Source: Pseudovirgaria hyperparasitica | Lineage: Eukaryota > Ascomycota > Dothideomycetes > Acrospermales > Acrospermaceae | Reading direction: 5' to 3' | Assembly (NCBI RefSeq): GCF_010093815.1 | Contig: NW_022985562.1 | Span: 930,001-994,000, forward strand | Length of the DNA stretch: 64,000 nucleotides | Shown: positions 21,972 to 31,334 of the stretch, piece after piece | How positions within the stretch are numbered: the stretch's first letter is position 1 | How the letters are laid out: every line of letters begins with the position of its first letter | The notes under the pieces: model-generated | Told to the model about the DNA's origin: nothing | Database searches by the model: none | Seen by the model: only the letters and a program-made list of their open reading frames with translations | Position numbers and translations under genes: made by a program

Positions 21972-24900
21972 ATCGAATGTCAATTGGCGACGGAGTGGAG
22001 AGGCGTGAGGTTTGAGACGTGGTCGACAGCTTGCCTAGGGGAGGTGAGGTCGAGGAGCTCCGCAAATTCCTCGGTCTACAAAAGGCTTGGCGTGTTCTAC
22101 TTTCCAACCTCAACCTTTAATCTGCCCTGATATTTCTAGCGTCGTGATATCATATTCCACACAAACGTCAATTCACATCATAAATTCTCAACTATTCAAT
22201 CATGAGCTTTGCGTCCATACGCATTTTCCAAGACCAGGATACAGCAACTTCACGCACTACGCAGGACCAATCAGGAGCTCCTTAGATCCAGCTGAGTCAT
22301 CTGCCCTAGCCAAACTTGACCAGGTTATCGATGGTGATATTGTATGCCACGCACGCAGGACAGAAGGCACAGATTGGTATTCCATGGTCGTGAGATCTTC
22401 ACAATACATGCATCAGTACAAATGTAAGATTCCCTACTAAGTAAGTTGCATGCCGCTTGCACCTGAGAGCGTTAAGAGACAATGCTGCACCGAGAGACGT
22501 TAAACAGCATGAGAACCAAGGAGATAGTCGCGACTATAGTTGAGCGAACTCAGCGATGAGAAAACAAGAAGATGTATTGCAAAATCTTATGAAGGCGACA
22601 GCACTCATATACACGAGGTACATGTTTAAGAGATGCTAAGATAGATCATTGCATGGTACACTAATTTATGCACAAAATTGTGGTCAGCAGTAGTAATATG
22701 AAGATGTATTAAGCTACCAGCAAGTATACATGTTTACCAGCATCAGGACTCCCAATCGCTATCTCTTCGTTAGTCGTATCCTTTCCAAAAAGTTCCTCCT
22801 ACTCGCCGACATTCGACAAATTTGCTGTGATAATTATCTGGAGTGCTGCCACTACGACAAGCACGCTAACAATTCAGACACAATCTTTATCATCTGTGAA
22901 TCAATCGCCTTCTGATAACATGGTCAGAGTCGTATTCATCCAGTATGACTACAATCTTGACTAAGACCTTCATAGCGACGTCCGAGCGCGAACAAAAAGT
23001 CCGGAAAAGTATTTATAGACGTCCAAGCTTGGATTTAGACAGGTTCCTTGATTAGTGAACTAGTCCAGTTCGGCCTGCCAGTGCCGACAACCCCCTTAGC
23101 CGTCAAACCATTCACAATAACCGTAATATAACGTCAGCAGCATCAAGACGCAACATACAAAGAATATGACCGTTTCCAACTCACATCTAGTATGAATATG
23201 ACGTAAGCGCTCCGGAGAGTGCTACTGCATAGGGAAGCTATGCTCACTCGCGTGAGTACCATGCAAGTCGATGCACTTTCTGCAAGAGACATAACATTGG
23301 TGGCTTATCCTAACACTGTTTGGGCTTCTGAGGCCGAGATGCTGATACATAGTCGGGCAGCAATACCACAGAGCCATAAGTGCCGGTGCCAGGCGGTGCG
23401 GCGCCACCGGACCGATACGCACAATCTTGCAACGTAGTCTCTCTTGCTATAATTAAATTCGATCGCCTCGATTACTTCCGATGGCTAGAATCATTCACAC
23501 TCGGCCGCAGTGTAGCCAGTATGAACGTCCGTTTCCAAAGAACAGAACAGAAGACTACACGACATGAACACATAACCTTAATCGCCAGCAAGCGCTTTTT
23601 CGAATGCACCGGAAATCCCAATCGACATGTCCACGGAGGTACTTTGACCTGGCCCGGGACAGATCTTGGTAACGCTCACTCCACGTGGGCTTTAGCGTCA
23701 GATTAACCTTCGGTGGACGGATCGCCACAGTCGGAACGCGCCTGTTCACAACCACAGTACCAGGTGTCGCAGCGTCATACAAGTCGAACCGTCCGAACTT
23801 TATGCTCATCGCTTAGCACGAGCGATCGACTGTCATGACCTATCGTTTCATCGCTAGATCTAATTGTGCGTTCCGTTGTTTCATGCTTCTTCGGCAGGCA
23901 ACACGGCATATTGTAGTACTGATACATGTAGTGAATCCTCGTTCTCGTTTCCGCGAGAAGGTATAGAGGCTCCCCCTTGGTTGGCTCTTACATGGTAGCC
24001 TCGAGAGATCCGCCGGCTTAGTGTCCCCCCTTCAGGAGAACTCGCAAAAAGTGACTTTGGGACTACAGTCTCAGCAGTAACCGGCTGCATGATACGAGCT
24101 TATGCGACGCAGCCCGTGAATTCTCCGAAGAATACGATGGGAGATTCTTGACTAGTCGACGTGCGGAATATCTAATTAGATTGAGGGTGGGATGGAAAGC
24201 CGGCCCAGCTCATTGGCGAGATCGGTGCTTGACAGACGTCGGTCGCTGTCTGGGGAGTAGAATGAGCAAGGAGGGACGGTGCGTGGCTGTCTGTTCTGGA
24301 CAGTGGAAAGAGTTTGAGGTGTAGAGATGGATTGTAGGAGGGACAGGAGGGGTATCATGGTAGGTTCGGTCTACGTGATATGAAATCCAGAGTTTTGGGT
24401 TATCATCATCTACCTGAACTTCTCTGAACATCTGTCTTGAAAGTGCTGTTATGCTCAAGTATCCGGGTGATTGAGACCTTCCAGCTATGATCTCAATAGC
24501 CTATCTAGGGACTCACAATCCAGGCGGTGAAGCAGCGTCACCCGAGGAACGACTTGGAGCTATGTGTCAAAAGTGCAAGGTGAGAATCTCCCGAAGTGGT
24601 AGTTTCCAAGGGGTTATTGGGTCGTGCAGCGAAATATATCGAAGATATACAGAAAACAGAGAACTCCAAGATCATGACCCTCAGATAGCCTAACCATGCG
24701 CAGAAGATCCGGATACAGCTCGTGTCTCTATACATCTGAACAGTAATAGTAACAGGTGTTTTGTCAGTCAAGTCCTCGTTGCTATATGTTCAGAGCCGAA
24801 AACTCGTGATTACATCAAATAGGTCCTCGAAGTCTCCAAACGTGCCCCTTGCCAGAGTCCGGAATAAGGTAAAGACGTCAAGAATGCTATGCTGATACGA

Positions 24901-25193
24901 GTTTCTTGTAGTGTTCTTTATGTAGTCGTTTATGATTTGATAAGGCTTCAATCGGTACAAAGTGTCCATAGTAGTGCAAGTAATGAGATTCCAGAGTCAT
25001 GATAGCTGGAGTCTACGTTCCGACGCACTTGTCTTCTTTTCGGGTGTAGACGCATCTAGATTGGGCGTCGCACGCCATGCTCGTACTTCTCGGTAACAAG
25101 TCTGACCCTGTAGAGATCAATCCATGAAAAACTCCATTGCCATTGAATGCCCATAGTCCTTTCTGATATTGGTATTCCGCTCTCACGTCGGAC
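21972..25193. other. 3.2 kb region without a confirmed gene
   Basis: No gene could be rebuilt. The first 200 bases upstream of COX4 are its promoter. On the minus strand between about 23.0 and 23.8 kb several frames look coding-like but are broken or cannot be joined, for example one ending VNGLTAKGVVGTGRPN and one near 23.7 kb. A minus frame at 24458-24210 starts at a non-ATG codon and has no known domain. The region may contain a decayed host gene. Confidence 0.45.
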
Positions 25194-25928
25194 TCATCTA
25201 GCCTTCCTCCCCCTCCCCCTCTTCGGCCGCACCTCCTCCACCACTTTCTCCTCCACTTGTTCCACCTCTTCCTCCTGTCCCTCCACATCCCCTTCTTGCT
25301 CCTCTTCCCGTTGTTCATCCTCATCCATACCCCCCTGTCCCTCTGCCCCATCCACATCCATCTGATCACCCCCAGCATCCCCATCCCCATCCTCCTCATC
25401 CCCACCCATCTCCGTATTCTCCCCACCAGCAGCAACCCAGCCCTCCCCCTCACCATCCCCACCAGCACCCTTCTTCACAGCCCCATGCAACCCATCAAGC
25501 GTCGCCTGACCATTCGCACGCGCCAGCTTCGCCGCCGCCCTCCTCGCCTCCTTGACCTTCCGCACCGTCGTCGTCCTGGGCACCACATCAGCCAAGAAAT
25601 TCAGATTATCGATGCGGGACACCGCGTTCGCTACGTCGCGGTAGTGGATCTGGCGGCGCTGTTTGCGCTCCGTCTTCACGACGGTGTGGGTCTGCTCGAC
25701 GAGGTGGTGGATGAACATCTCGGCGGCGATGGTCAGGATGAAGGCGGCGTTGTTGGAGCATGACGCGATGTCTTCGTCGGCGGAGAGGATTTTCTTGACG
25801 CGTGCGACTGGAGTGAGGGGGTTAGTTGCTGGGCTAGTGATTTGGGGGAGTGAGGGGAGCGTACGTGGGAGGTTTGCTGTGCCGGTTGCGACGGCAGAAG
25901 GCGTGATTGGGGTGTTGTTGTATGGCAT
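25194..25928 (-). CDS. DPB3: DNA polymerase epsilon subunit C (Dpb3), histone-fold protein
   Basis: Dpb3 pairs with Dpb4 as an H2A/H2B-like histone-fold dimer of the leading-strand polymerase and helps to keep parental histones on new DNA. I read two exons, 25928-25865 and 25807-25194, giving 225 residues. Removing a 57 nt GT-AG intron yields ANLPLARVKKILSADEDI, the typical start of the fold (about residues 18-105); the body is SNNAAFILTIAAEMFIHHLV, KTERKQRRQIHYRDVANAVS and LNFLADVVPRT. The intron length is a multiple of three and it has no in-frame stop, so retention would insert 19 residues at the edge of the fold without truncation. The tail after residue about 140 is strongly acidic and Gly-rich, ending in RPKRGRGRKAR, an AT-hook-like basic end. 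CHRAC-type or other histone-fold proteins are the alternative. Confidence 0.87.
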   Translation of the reverse strand: MPYNNTPITPSAVATGTANLPRTLPSLPQITSPATNPLTPVARVKKILSADEDIASCSNNAAFILTIAAEMFIHHLVEQTHTVVKTERKQRRQIHYRDVANAVSRIDNLNFLADVVPRTTTVRKVKEARRAAAKLARANGQATLDGLHGAVKKGAGGDGEGEGWVAAGGENTEMGGDEEDGDGDAGGDQMDVDGAEGQGGMDEDEQREEEQEGDVEGQEEEVEQVEEKVVEEVRPKRGRGRKAR

Positions 25929-26332
25929 TGTGGCGATGAAGGGTGTCCAAAAAGGGGGTTAGAAGGTGGAAGTCTGAAGTGAAAGGTAGACAGACGTGGT
26001 TTCAATGAGAAATGTGTGGCATGCAGGCGTCCTTCGACATGAGACGCGAGGTGAAAGCGAGACGCGTCGAGTGGGGCGCGCTAACGTGGGTGAGTGTAAA
26101 GTGGTTTTTGCTCTCACTGCACTGCTGCACACTCACAATACCAGACCAGCGAACAAAATAATATCACATGCACCAGGCAAAGCCAGATGAGTACAGCATA
26201 TTTCTCCCAGGTCTAATGTATCAACAATTTGAAGAACTTTGGTATGGCAAAATACACTAAGACTATACAAAACACCAATGAATCGTCACCTGCATGCTAA
26301 TCAAAACAAATCGGGTATCACACTCTCACCAC
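25929..26332. other. Spacer between the coiled-coil protein gene and DPB3
   Basis: About 404 bases. The DPB3 promoter occupies the left part and the 3' end of the coiled-coil gene lies beyond on the other side. No gene or repeat is evident. Confidence 0.4.
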
Positions 26333-27439
26333 CTAAAAGGAACCTGCAGCAGCAGTCGCTGTATAAGCCGGAGGTAGCTGCTGCTCACTCCCAACCTTCT
26401 CGAATATCGCCTGTCTGGCGAGCTGCAGATCCCTCCTGGCGCTGCCCAGTCTCTGCGCAAGCCCATCTAATTCTCCCTTCTGTCTCCTCTCCTCAGCCTT
26501 GACTTGGTCCGCACGCTGCATCAGCGTCCTGGCAACATTGTTGAGTTGCGCCGCAGAGTCCTTGATCTTGTCGTGGAAAGCCATGTCAGAGAAGATATTG
26601 TCGAAGAGCACATCGCTCATCATATTGCCCTGGGCAATGCTGACGGGCCCGATAGGCTGGAGCTCAGGATACATCCGTCGCGCCTGGTCGACTGCGCTCT
26701 GCAACTGGGATGCCTCGGATTGGGCTTTGCTGAGGGCGTCGCGCTCCGCCATGTCGGCCATCATTCCGCCGCCAAACATGTCTAGGCGCGAGGCATCAAG
26801 AGCATCCTCGATGTGTGCCTTTGCTCGCATGCAACGTTTGTTAGCGTCGGAGAGGCAATGCGAAGCCTGCACGATAGCCTGGTAGTGCTGTTCGGCCGTG
26901 TTGAATGCTTCACGAGCCTGCGAGTAGGGCCATTCTTTCTGGTCTTCTTCGGGGAAAGCAGGCGTGGGACCGGCAAAGATCATGTGATAGAGGTTGTCGA
27001 GTTCCTGCTGTGCTGCGGCATTTGCGTTTGCGTCGCGCTGGTATTGGTCTTTCACTGGACGAGCCTCGCCCAGTGCTGACTCGATGCTTTCGAGGGAGTC
27101 TTTGCTTTGGCGTTCGGCCTGGAGCGCTTCGTAGTATTCCTTTTCTTCCTTTTCAGTCTTGCTGGCGAACTTTTCTTTGCCCTTGCTGCCTCCCATCTTG
27201 TGCATGAAGCGTTTCATGGTGGAATCGCGGTACTTTCCGAACTCGCCCTTTTCGATTCTGGTCTTCCATTGGTAGTGCTGGTAGTCTTTCTTGGTCTTTT
27301 CGAGCTGGCTTTCTAGATCTTTGATGTAGAGGGCCTGCTGCTTGAGGGATGCGGGTGCATAGTCTGTCTTGGAAAGAGTCGCGAGAAGTTCCTCGTTCTT
27401 GGGGCCAAAGTTGGCAATCTGGTTCTTGATGTCTGACAT
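26333..27439 (-). CDS. Uncharacterised fungal coiled-coil protein
   Basis: This single-exon gene encodes 368 residues from ATG 27439 (MSDIKNQIANFGPKNEELLA); the frame is open further upstream but only at non-ATG codons. There is no signal peptide or membrane segment. Almost the whole chain is charged and helical: a basic N-terminal third (KTKKDYQHYQWKTRIEKGEF, then a Lys/Glu-rich stretch), a middle helical part with FAGPTPAFPEEDQKEWPYSQ, a Met/Gly loop DMFGGGMMADMAERD, and a C-terminal helix pair ending in a Pro-Pro-Ala-Tyr segment, LPPAYTA. The pattern recalls BAR-like or eisosome-like helical bundles, but I cannot assign it to PIL1 or any named family. LPPAY resembles a PPxY ligand for WW domains. 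Widespread conservation in filamentous ascomycetes is my impression only. Confidence 0.75.
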   Translation of the reverse strand: MSDIKNQIANFGPKNEELLATLSKTDYAPASLKQQALYIKDLESQLEKTKKDYQHYQWKTRIEKGEFGKYRDSTMKRFMHKMGGSKGKEKFASKTEKEEKEYYEALQAERQSKDSLESIESALGEARPVKDQYQRDANANAAAQQELDNLYHMIFAGPTPAFPEEDQKEWPYSQAREAFNTAEQHYQAIVQASHCLSDANKRCMRAKAHIEDALDASRLDMFGGGMMADMAERDALSKAQSEASQLQSAVDQARRMYPELQPIGPVSIAQGNMMSDVLFDNIFSDMAFHDKIKDSAAQLNNVARTLMQRADQVKAEERRQKGELDGLAQRLGSARRDLQLARQAIFEKVGSEQQLPPAYTATAAAGSF

Positions 27440-29051
27440 GATGGAATTGTTGAAGTATGGATGGTGTTTACTGCGCGATGGTGCGGTTGTGCAGGAGCAT
27501 TCTTGTGTATGGTGAGACCTTATACTTATACTCACACTTGTCGACCATGCGAGTCCATATCCCAGGCACAGCACGAGGCTGTGTGGCGTCAATGAGGTGG
27601 GCCAAGAGCAAGCGTCAGCATGCCAAGCATATTTTCGAACGTGTAACGACATAGTAGAACATCATCTTCTCTTTCGAGCATGACGGGAGGCCAGAGACTT
27701 GTTCCTTCGCCCCCATTTCTAGACGAATGTATGGAGCAGTTCGGTTGGTTTCTGGTTCGCTGATTCCAAGCGCAGTTAGCTTCAGGTAAATCTCCATTCA
27801 CAGCACACAGCCACGGATTTTCATGGCCATGTGTCGAATGGGAAAGTGATGAGCCAACGAAGAAAGATGATCTTACTTATTTGACGGAGCGGTTGGCAAG
27901 AAGAGTACATGCATATACAGATGTTGTCAGTTTAGGCAGTGCTGCGCCATACTGTGGCTTGACCCTCCATACAGGAATGACATCATTTGGACATGCCATC
28001 CCCGCAATTCACTTTTGTCTTCTTCCGGTAGTCCATGCGAGCAAGGGTTTTCAAGAATTCATTAGTCCTCAAGGATCTTTGGTAAGCAAGGGAATGATGT
28101 AAACAGACGTCTGACAGCGAAAACACTTGCTAGTCTCAGCTTCTAGAGCAACACGTCGCCATGCGATCATAACCATACTAAAGACTATCTATGCGCATAT
28201 GTACTGCGGTGTCTGCACCGATTGTTTCATCCTACCTCAACGTTACACAAAACCAGGGACCTCGGCAAGAACTAACATGTTGACAAACATGTAATTAGCA
28301 GTCTCTCTCATTGGTTCAAGTATATATAATTAGCACCGATCTAGATCCAAAGGAGTCATTCAAGCGAGATAATTTACCCTTCGGAACCGACTTCCGAACT
28401 CTGTTTCTCCTCGACACTTCAATAACATCTCCATAACCGTTTCACATCGCATTCAACGCATCTCTACTTCTTCATCTGCCCTCTAAACACTATGCAGCAG
28501 GTACGCGCGCGTATGCGATGTGACACAAGGCGATGAAAAGAAAGCAGCACGTCCTGCGAGCAGCCTATCAGGAGTCTTACTGTGCCGCCGCCCCTTGGAC
28601 CACCCATCCCATTCCATCACCCGGAACAGGACGTTAGCTCGAAACTACATAATTACGCCCCCCAAAATCCCCGTTAGATTCTTATGGTCAATCCATAGTA
28701 AAACTTTCTTAGCTAGCTACATCCCATTGGAGATGCTTGCGCCGCACTCCTCCTTTATAAAGCTGTAATTTCTCTCTGCTTGCTTGGTTAAGGCATAACG
28801 TGCATGGTTCTAGGTACACATTCGTTTCGAAAGACACTTACTTTTCATTCATTGCTGTGATATATATTTAGCTGTGTCACTTTCTCGTTATATCGTGCTG
28901 TTAACCTGCGGGACCCCCGGTCGTGGGAGGGCACTTCTCTCGTCCACGTCTCTTTGTTTTTTTGACGATACAGATCGGTATCCCGGACGCGTTGGTCTCT
29001 GAAGACTGTGTATAAGCAAAAACCTCAACTGTTACCATTGCTGTCACCGAG
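27440..29051. other. 1.6 kb spacer with promoter of the GH76 gene
   Basis: No gene was found. A TATATATAAT element near 28321 followed by a C/T-rich stretch (28380-28490) looks like a promoter and leader, possibly for a transcript whose body I cannot identify or for the GH76 gene through a long leader. The rest shows no repeat or domain. Confidence 0.4.
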
Positions 29052-30790
29052 ATGAAGTTCCCAGGCTGCTACAACAACAACAACAACAAGCAGCGCGTCC
29101 TCGGACTCGCGCTCGTCCTAACAACCTGCACACAAGCCATAGACCTCGACGTAAACGACGCAGGTAAGTAACAAACTACCTATCAACCATCCACTAACAC
29201 ACCCAACAGCATCCATCAAAGCCACCACCCGCACCATCGCCCAAACCCTCACAAGCTACTACACCAGCCCAGACAACGAAAACCGCGACATCCCCGGCCT
29301 CCTCCCGGACAAATACTACTGGTACGAAGCCGGCGCCCTCTTCAACAGCCTAATCACATACTGGCACTACACCAGCGACACCCAGTACAACACCCTCACC
29401 CGCCTCGCCCTGCGCCATCAATCCGGCGACAAGGAAAACTTCATGCCCCTCAACCAGACCAACACCATCGCCAACGACGACCAGGCATACTGGGCCCACG
29501 CCGCCATGACCGCCGCCGAAACACGCTTTCCCACCCACGACGATGACAACAACAACGACGACGACAGCGATCCCTCCTGGCTCGACCTCGCACGCGCCGC
29601 ATTCGACACCCAGACCGCACGCTGGGACAACACCACCTGCGACGGCGGCCTGCGCTGGCAAATCTACACGTTTGGCGCGGGGTACAACTACAAGAACAGT
29701 GCGTCGAACGGGGCGTTTTTCGCGCTTGCGGCGCGGCTGGCGCGCTATGCGGGCGCCAACGACGAGACGTATGCGCGCTGGGCGGACGCGGCGTGGGAGT
29801 GGTCGACGCGGGTTGGGCTTGTGGTGGAGGAGGATGAAGAAGGGGATGGGAACGGGAATGGGAATGGGACGTATGTGTATGATGGGGCGAGCGCGGTGGA
29901 GGATTGCGGGTCGGTGAATCGGTTGCAGTGGACGGCGTATGCGGGGTGGTATGTTTTGGGTGCGGCGTATATGTATAATCGCGTATGTCCTTCTCCTCCT
30001 TTTTCTCGCCCTATCCCCTTTCTCCCCTCCCATATCCCATATCCCCTCCCATATCCCCTATCCCCTACCCCAAACCCCCAAACCTAACCCCACCCCACAG
30101 ACAAACCACCCAACATGGCGCACCCGCCTCCAATCCCTCACAACCGGCCTCTCAATCTTCTACCCCGACAACGACACCAACCCCAACGAACCCAACGAAC
30201 CCACCAACCAAATCCTCACCGAACCCGCCTGCGAACCCCAAAACACCTGCACCACGGACCAGAAATCCTATAAGGCATCCCTCGCCCACACCCTCGGCAC
30301 CACCCTCCAGCTCGCACCCTTTCTCGAATCCGCGCTTCTGCCGCGCATGCGTGCTTCTGCCGTCGCGGCGGCGCGGACGTGTGTTCGTGGGGAGGAGGAG
30401 GAGGAGGAGGAGGAGGCGCGCGAGTGTGGGTTTGTGTGGACTGCTAGTAGTGGGAACGAGACGTATGGGGTTGGGGAGCAGATGGGGGCGTTGAATGCTG
30501 TGCAGAGTTTGTTGGCTTTGGGGAGTGCGGGGCCGGGGGTTGGGGGGGAGGGGGACGGGGAGGGGGACGGGGAGGGAGGTGATAACAACAACGACAACAA
30601 CAATGACGGGGGAGATAATAACAACGATGGTGATGGACAGGGCGGCGACGACGGAGGGAATAACGCAGGGAATGGGACTGACAATACGCCTGGCACTGGT
30701 ATGGCTGCGAGGAACGGGTCGGGCGGCGTGTGGGCTACGGTTGTGCTCAGTGTGCTTCTTGCCACCGTGTGTACGGCGATGTACTTGTAA
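29052..30790 (+). CDS. GH76 mannan endo-1,6-alpha-mannosidase (DFG5/DCW1 type), GPI-anchored
   Basis: DFG5/DCW1 enzymes act at the outer plasma membrane and are thought to transfer GPI-anchored proteins to wall glucan. Three exons, 29052-29163, 29210-29982 and 30101-30790, give 524 residues; introns are 46 and 118 nt. An N-terminal signal peptide (VLGLALVLTTCTQA) follows an unusual five-Asn run. The catalytic pair is Asp127-Asp128 in NTIANDDQAYW. Other family landmarks are DKYYWYEAGALFNSLITYW, TCDGGLRWQIYTF, NYKNSASNGAFFALAARLAR, WEWSTRVGL, GSVNRLQWTAYAGWYVLGAA and the late LGTTLQLAPFLESAL. The C-terminus has a long acidic Asp/Gly/Asn-rich linker, a small-residue omega region and the hydrophobic tail VWATVVLSVLLATVC, the standard GPI signal. 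Third-position GC is high. The second intron is filled with imperfect CCCATATCCC-like repeats. Confidence 0.93.
29983..30100 (+). repeat. Pyrimidine-rich intron with short CCCATAT-type repeats
   Basis: The second intron of the GH76 gene is more than twice the local usual length and consists mainly of C/T-rich units built on CCCATATCCC and CCCCTATCC. Splice ends are GTATGT and CCACAG. Confidence 0.75.
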
Positions 30791-31334
30791 CTGACGATGA
30801 CGATGACGTAGGCTGAATTGAAACATGTACATTCCTGGCGTGGAGTTGAGGAATTCTGTCTGGTTGTTTGTTCGGCCTGTGTGTGTGTGTACCTTATATA
30901 TGTCGCAGTGTGCGATGCTCGTGGTCTGTAGCTTCCAAGCAAGCCTGCCACTGCAGCCAGGTCAGTCTGACTTCTCTCACTCAATGGTGTCCGATCACTT
31001 ACGTAAGAAGAACAGCGGTGGAATGAGACACGTTGGATGCATATCAAACGGCTCGCCAGAAAGCTCCATCTTGCATTCATCCAATTATTAGTGCTATGGG
31101 TATCTAGTATTCAAAGACTTGCCACCGGACTTCTCTGTGTCCCGCAGGACTCAATATAGCCGCAACGTCGAATTATAAAAGGAAAGAAACACTCCACTGT
31201 TGTCACCATTCAATTCAGTCCATTCCTCCATGCTTTTTGCCTGCCAACGCCGTCATTGCGCCCCAAAAAAACTCCGTGCATCAAAAAAAGAGGTAATATA
31301 TCGCCACAAAGACACGGAGCTGCAGAAACTTTCT
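30791..31334. other. Convergent 3' intergenic region between the GH76 gene and a Zn2Cys6 regulator
   Basis: 544 bases between two converging stop codons. A short GT run lies near 30882-30892. No gene seen. Confidence 0.45.

Noticed and set aside
25257-25763. Plus-strand frame opposite DPB3, rich in Leu, Ile and Pro
   Set aside because: It results from the acidic, repetitive tail of Dpb3 read backwards.
29350-30033. Arg/Val-rich minus-strand frame in the GH76 gene
   Set aside because: High GC at third positions keeps antisense frames open; no independent evidence of coding.
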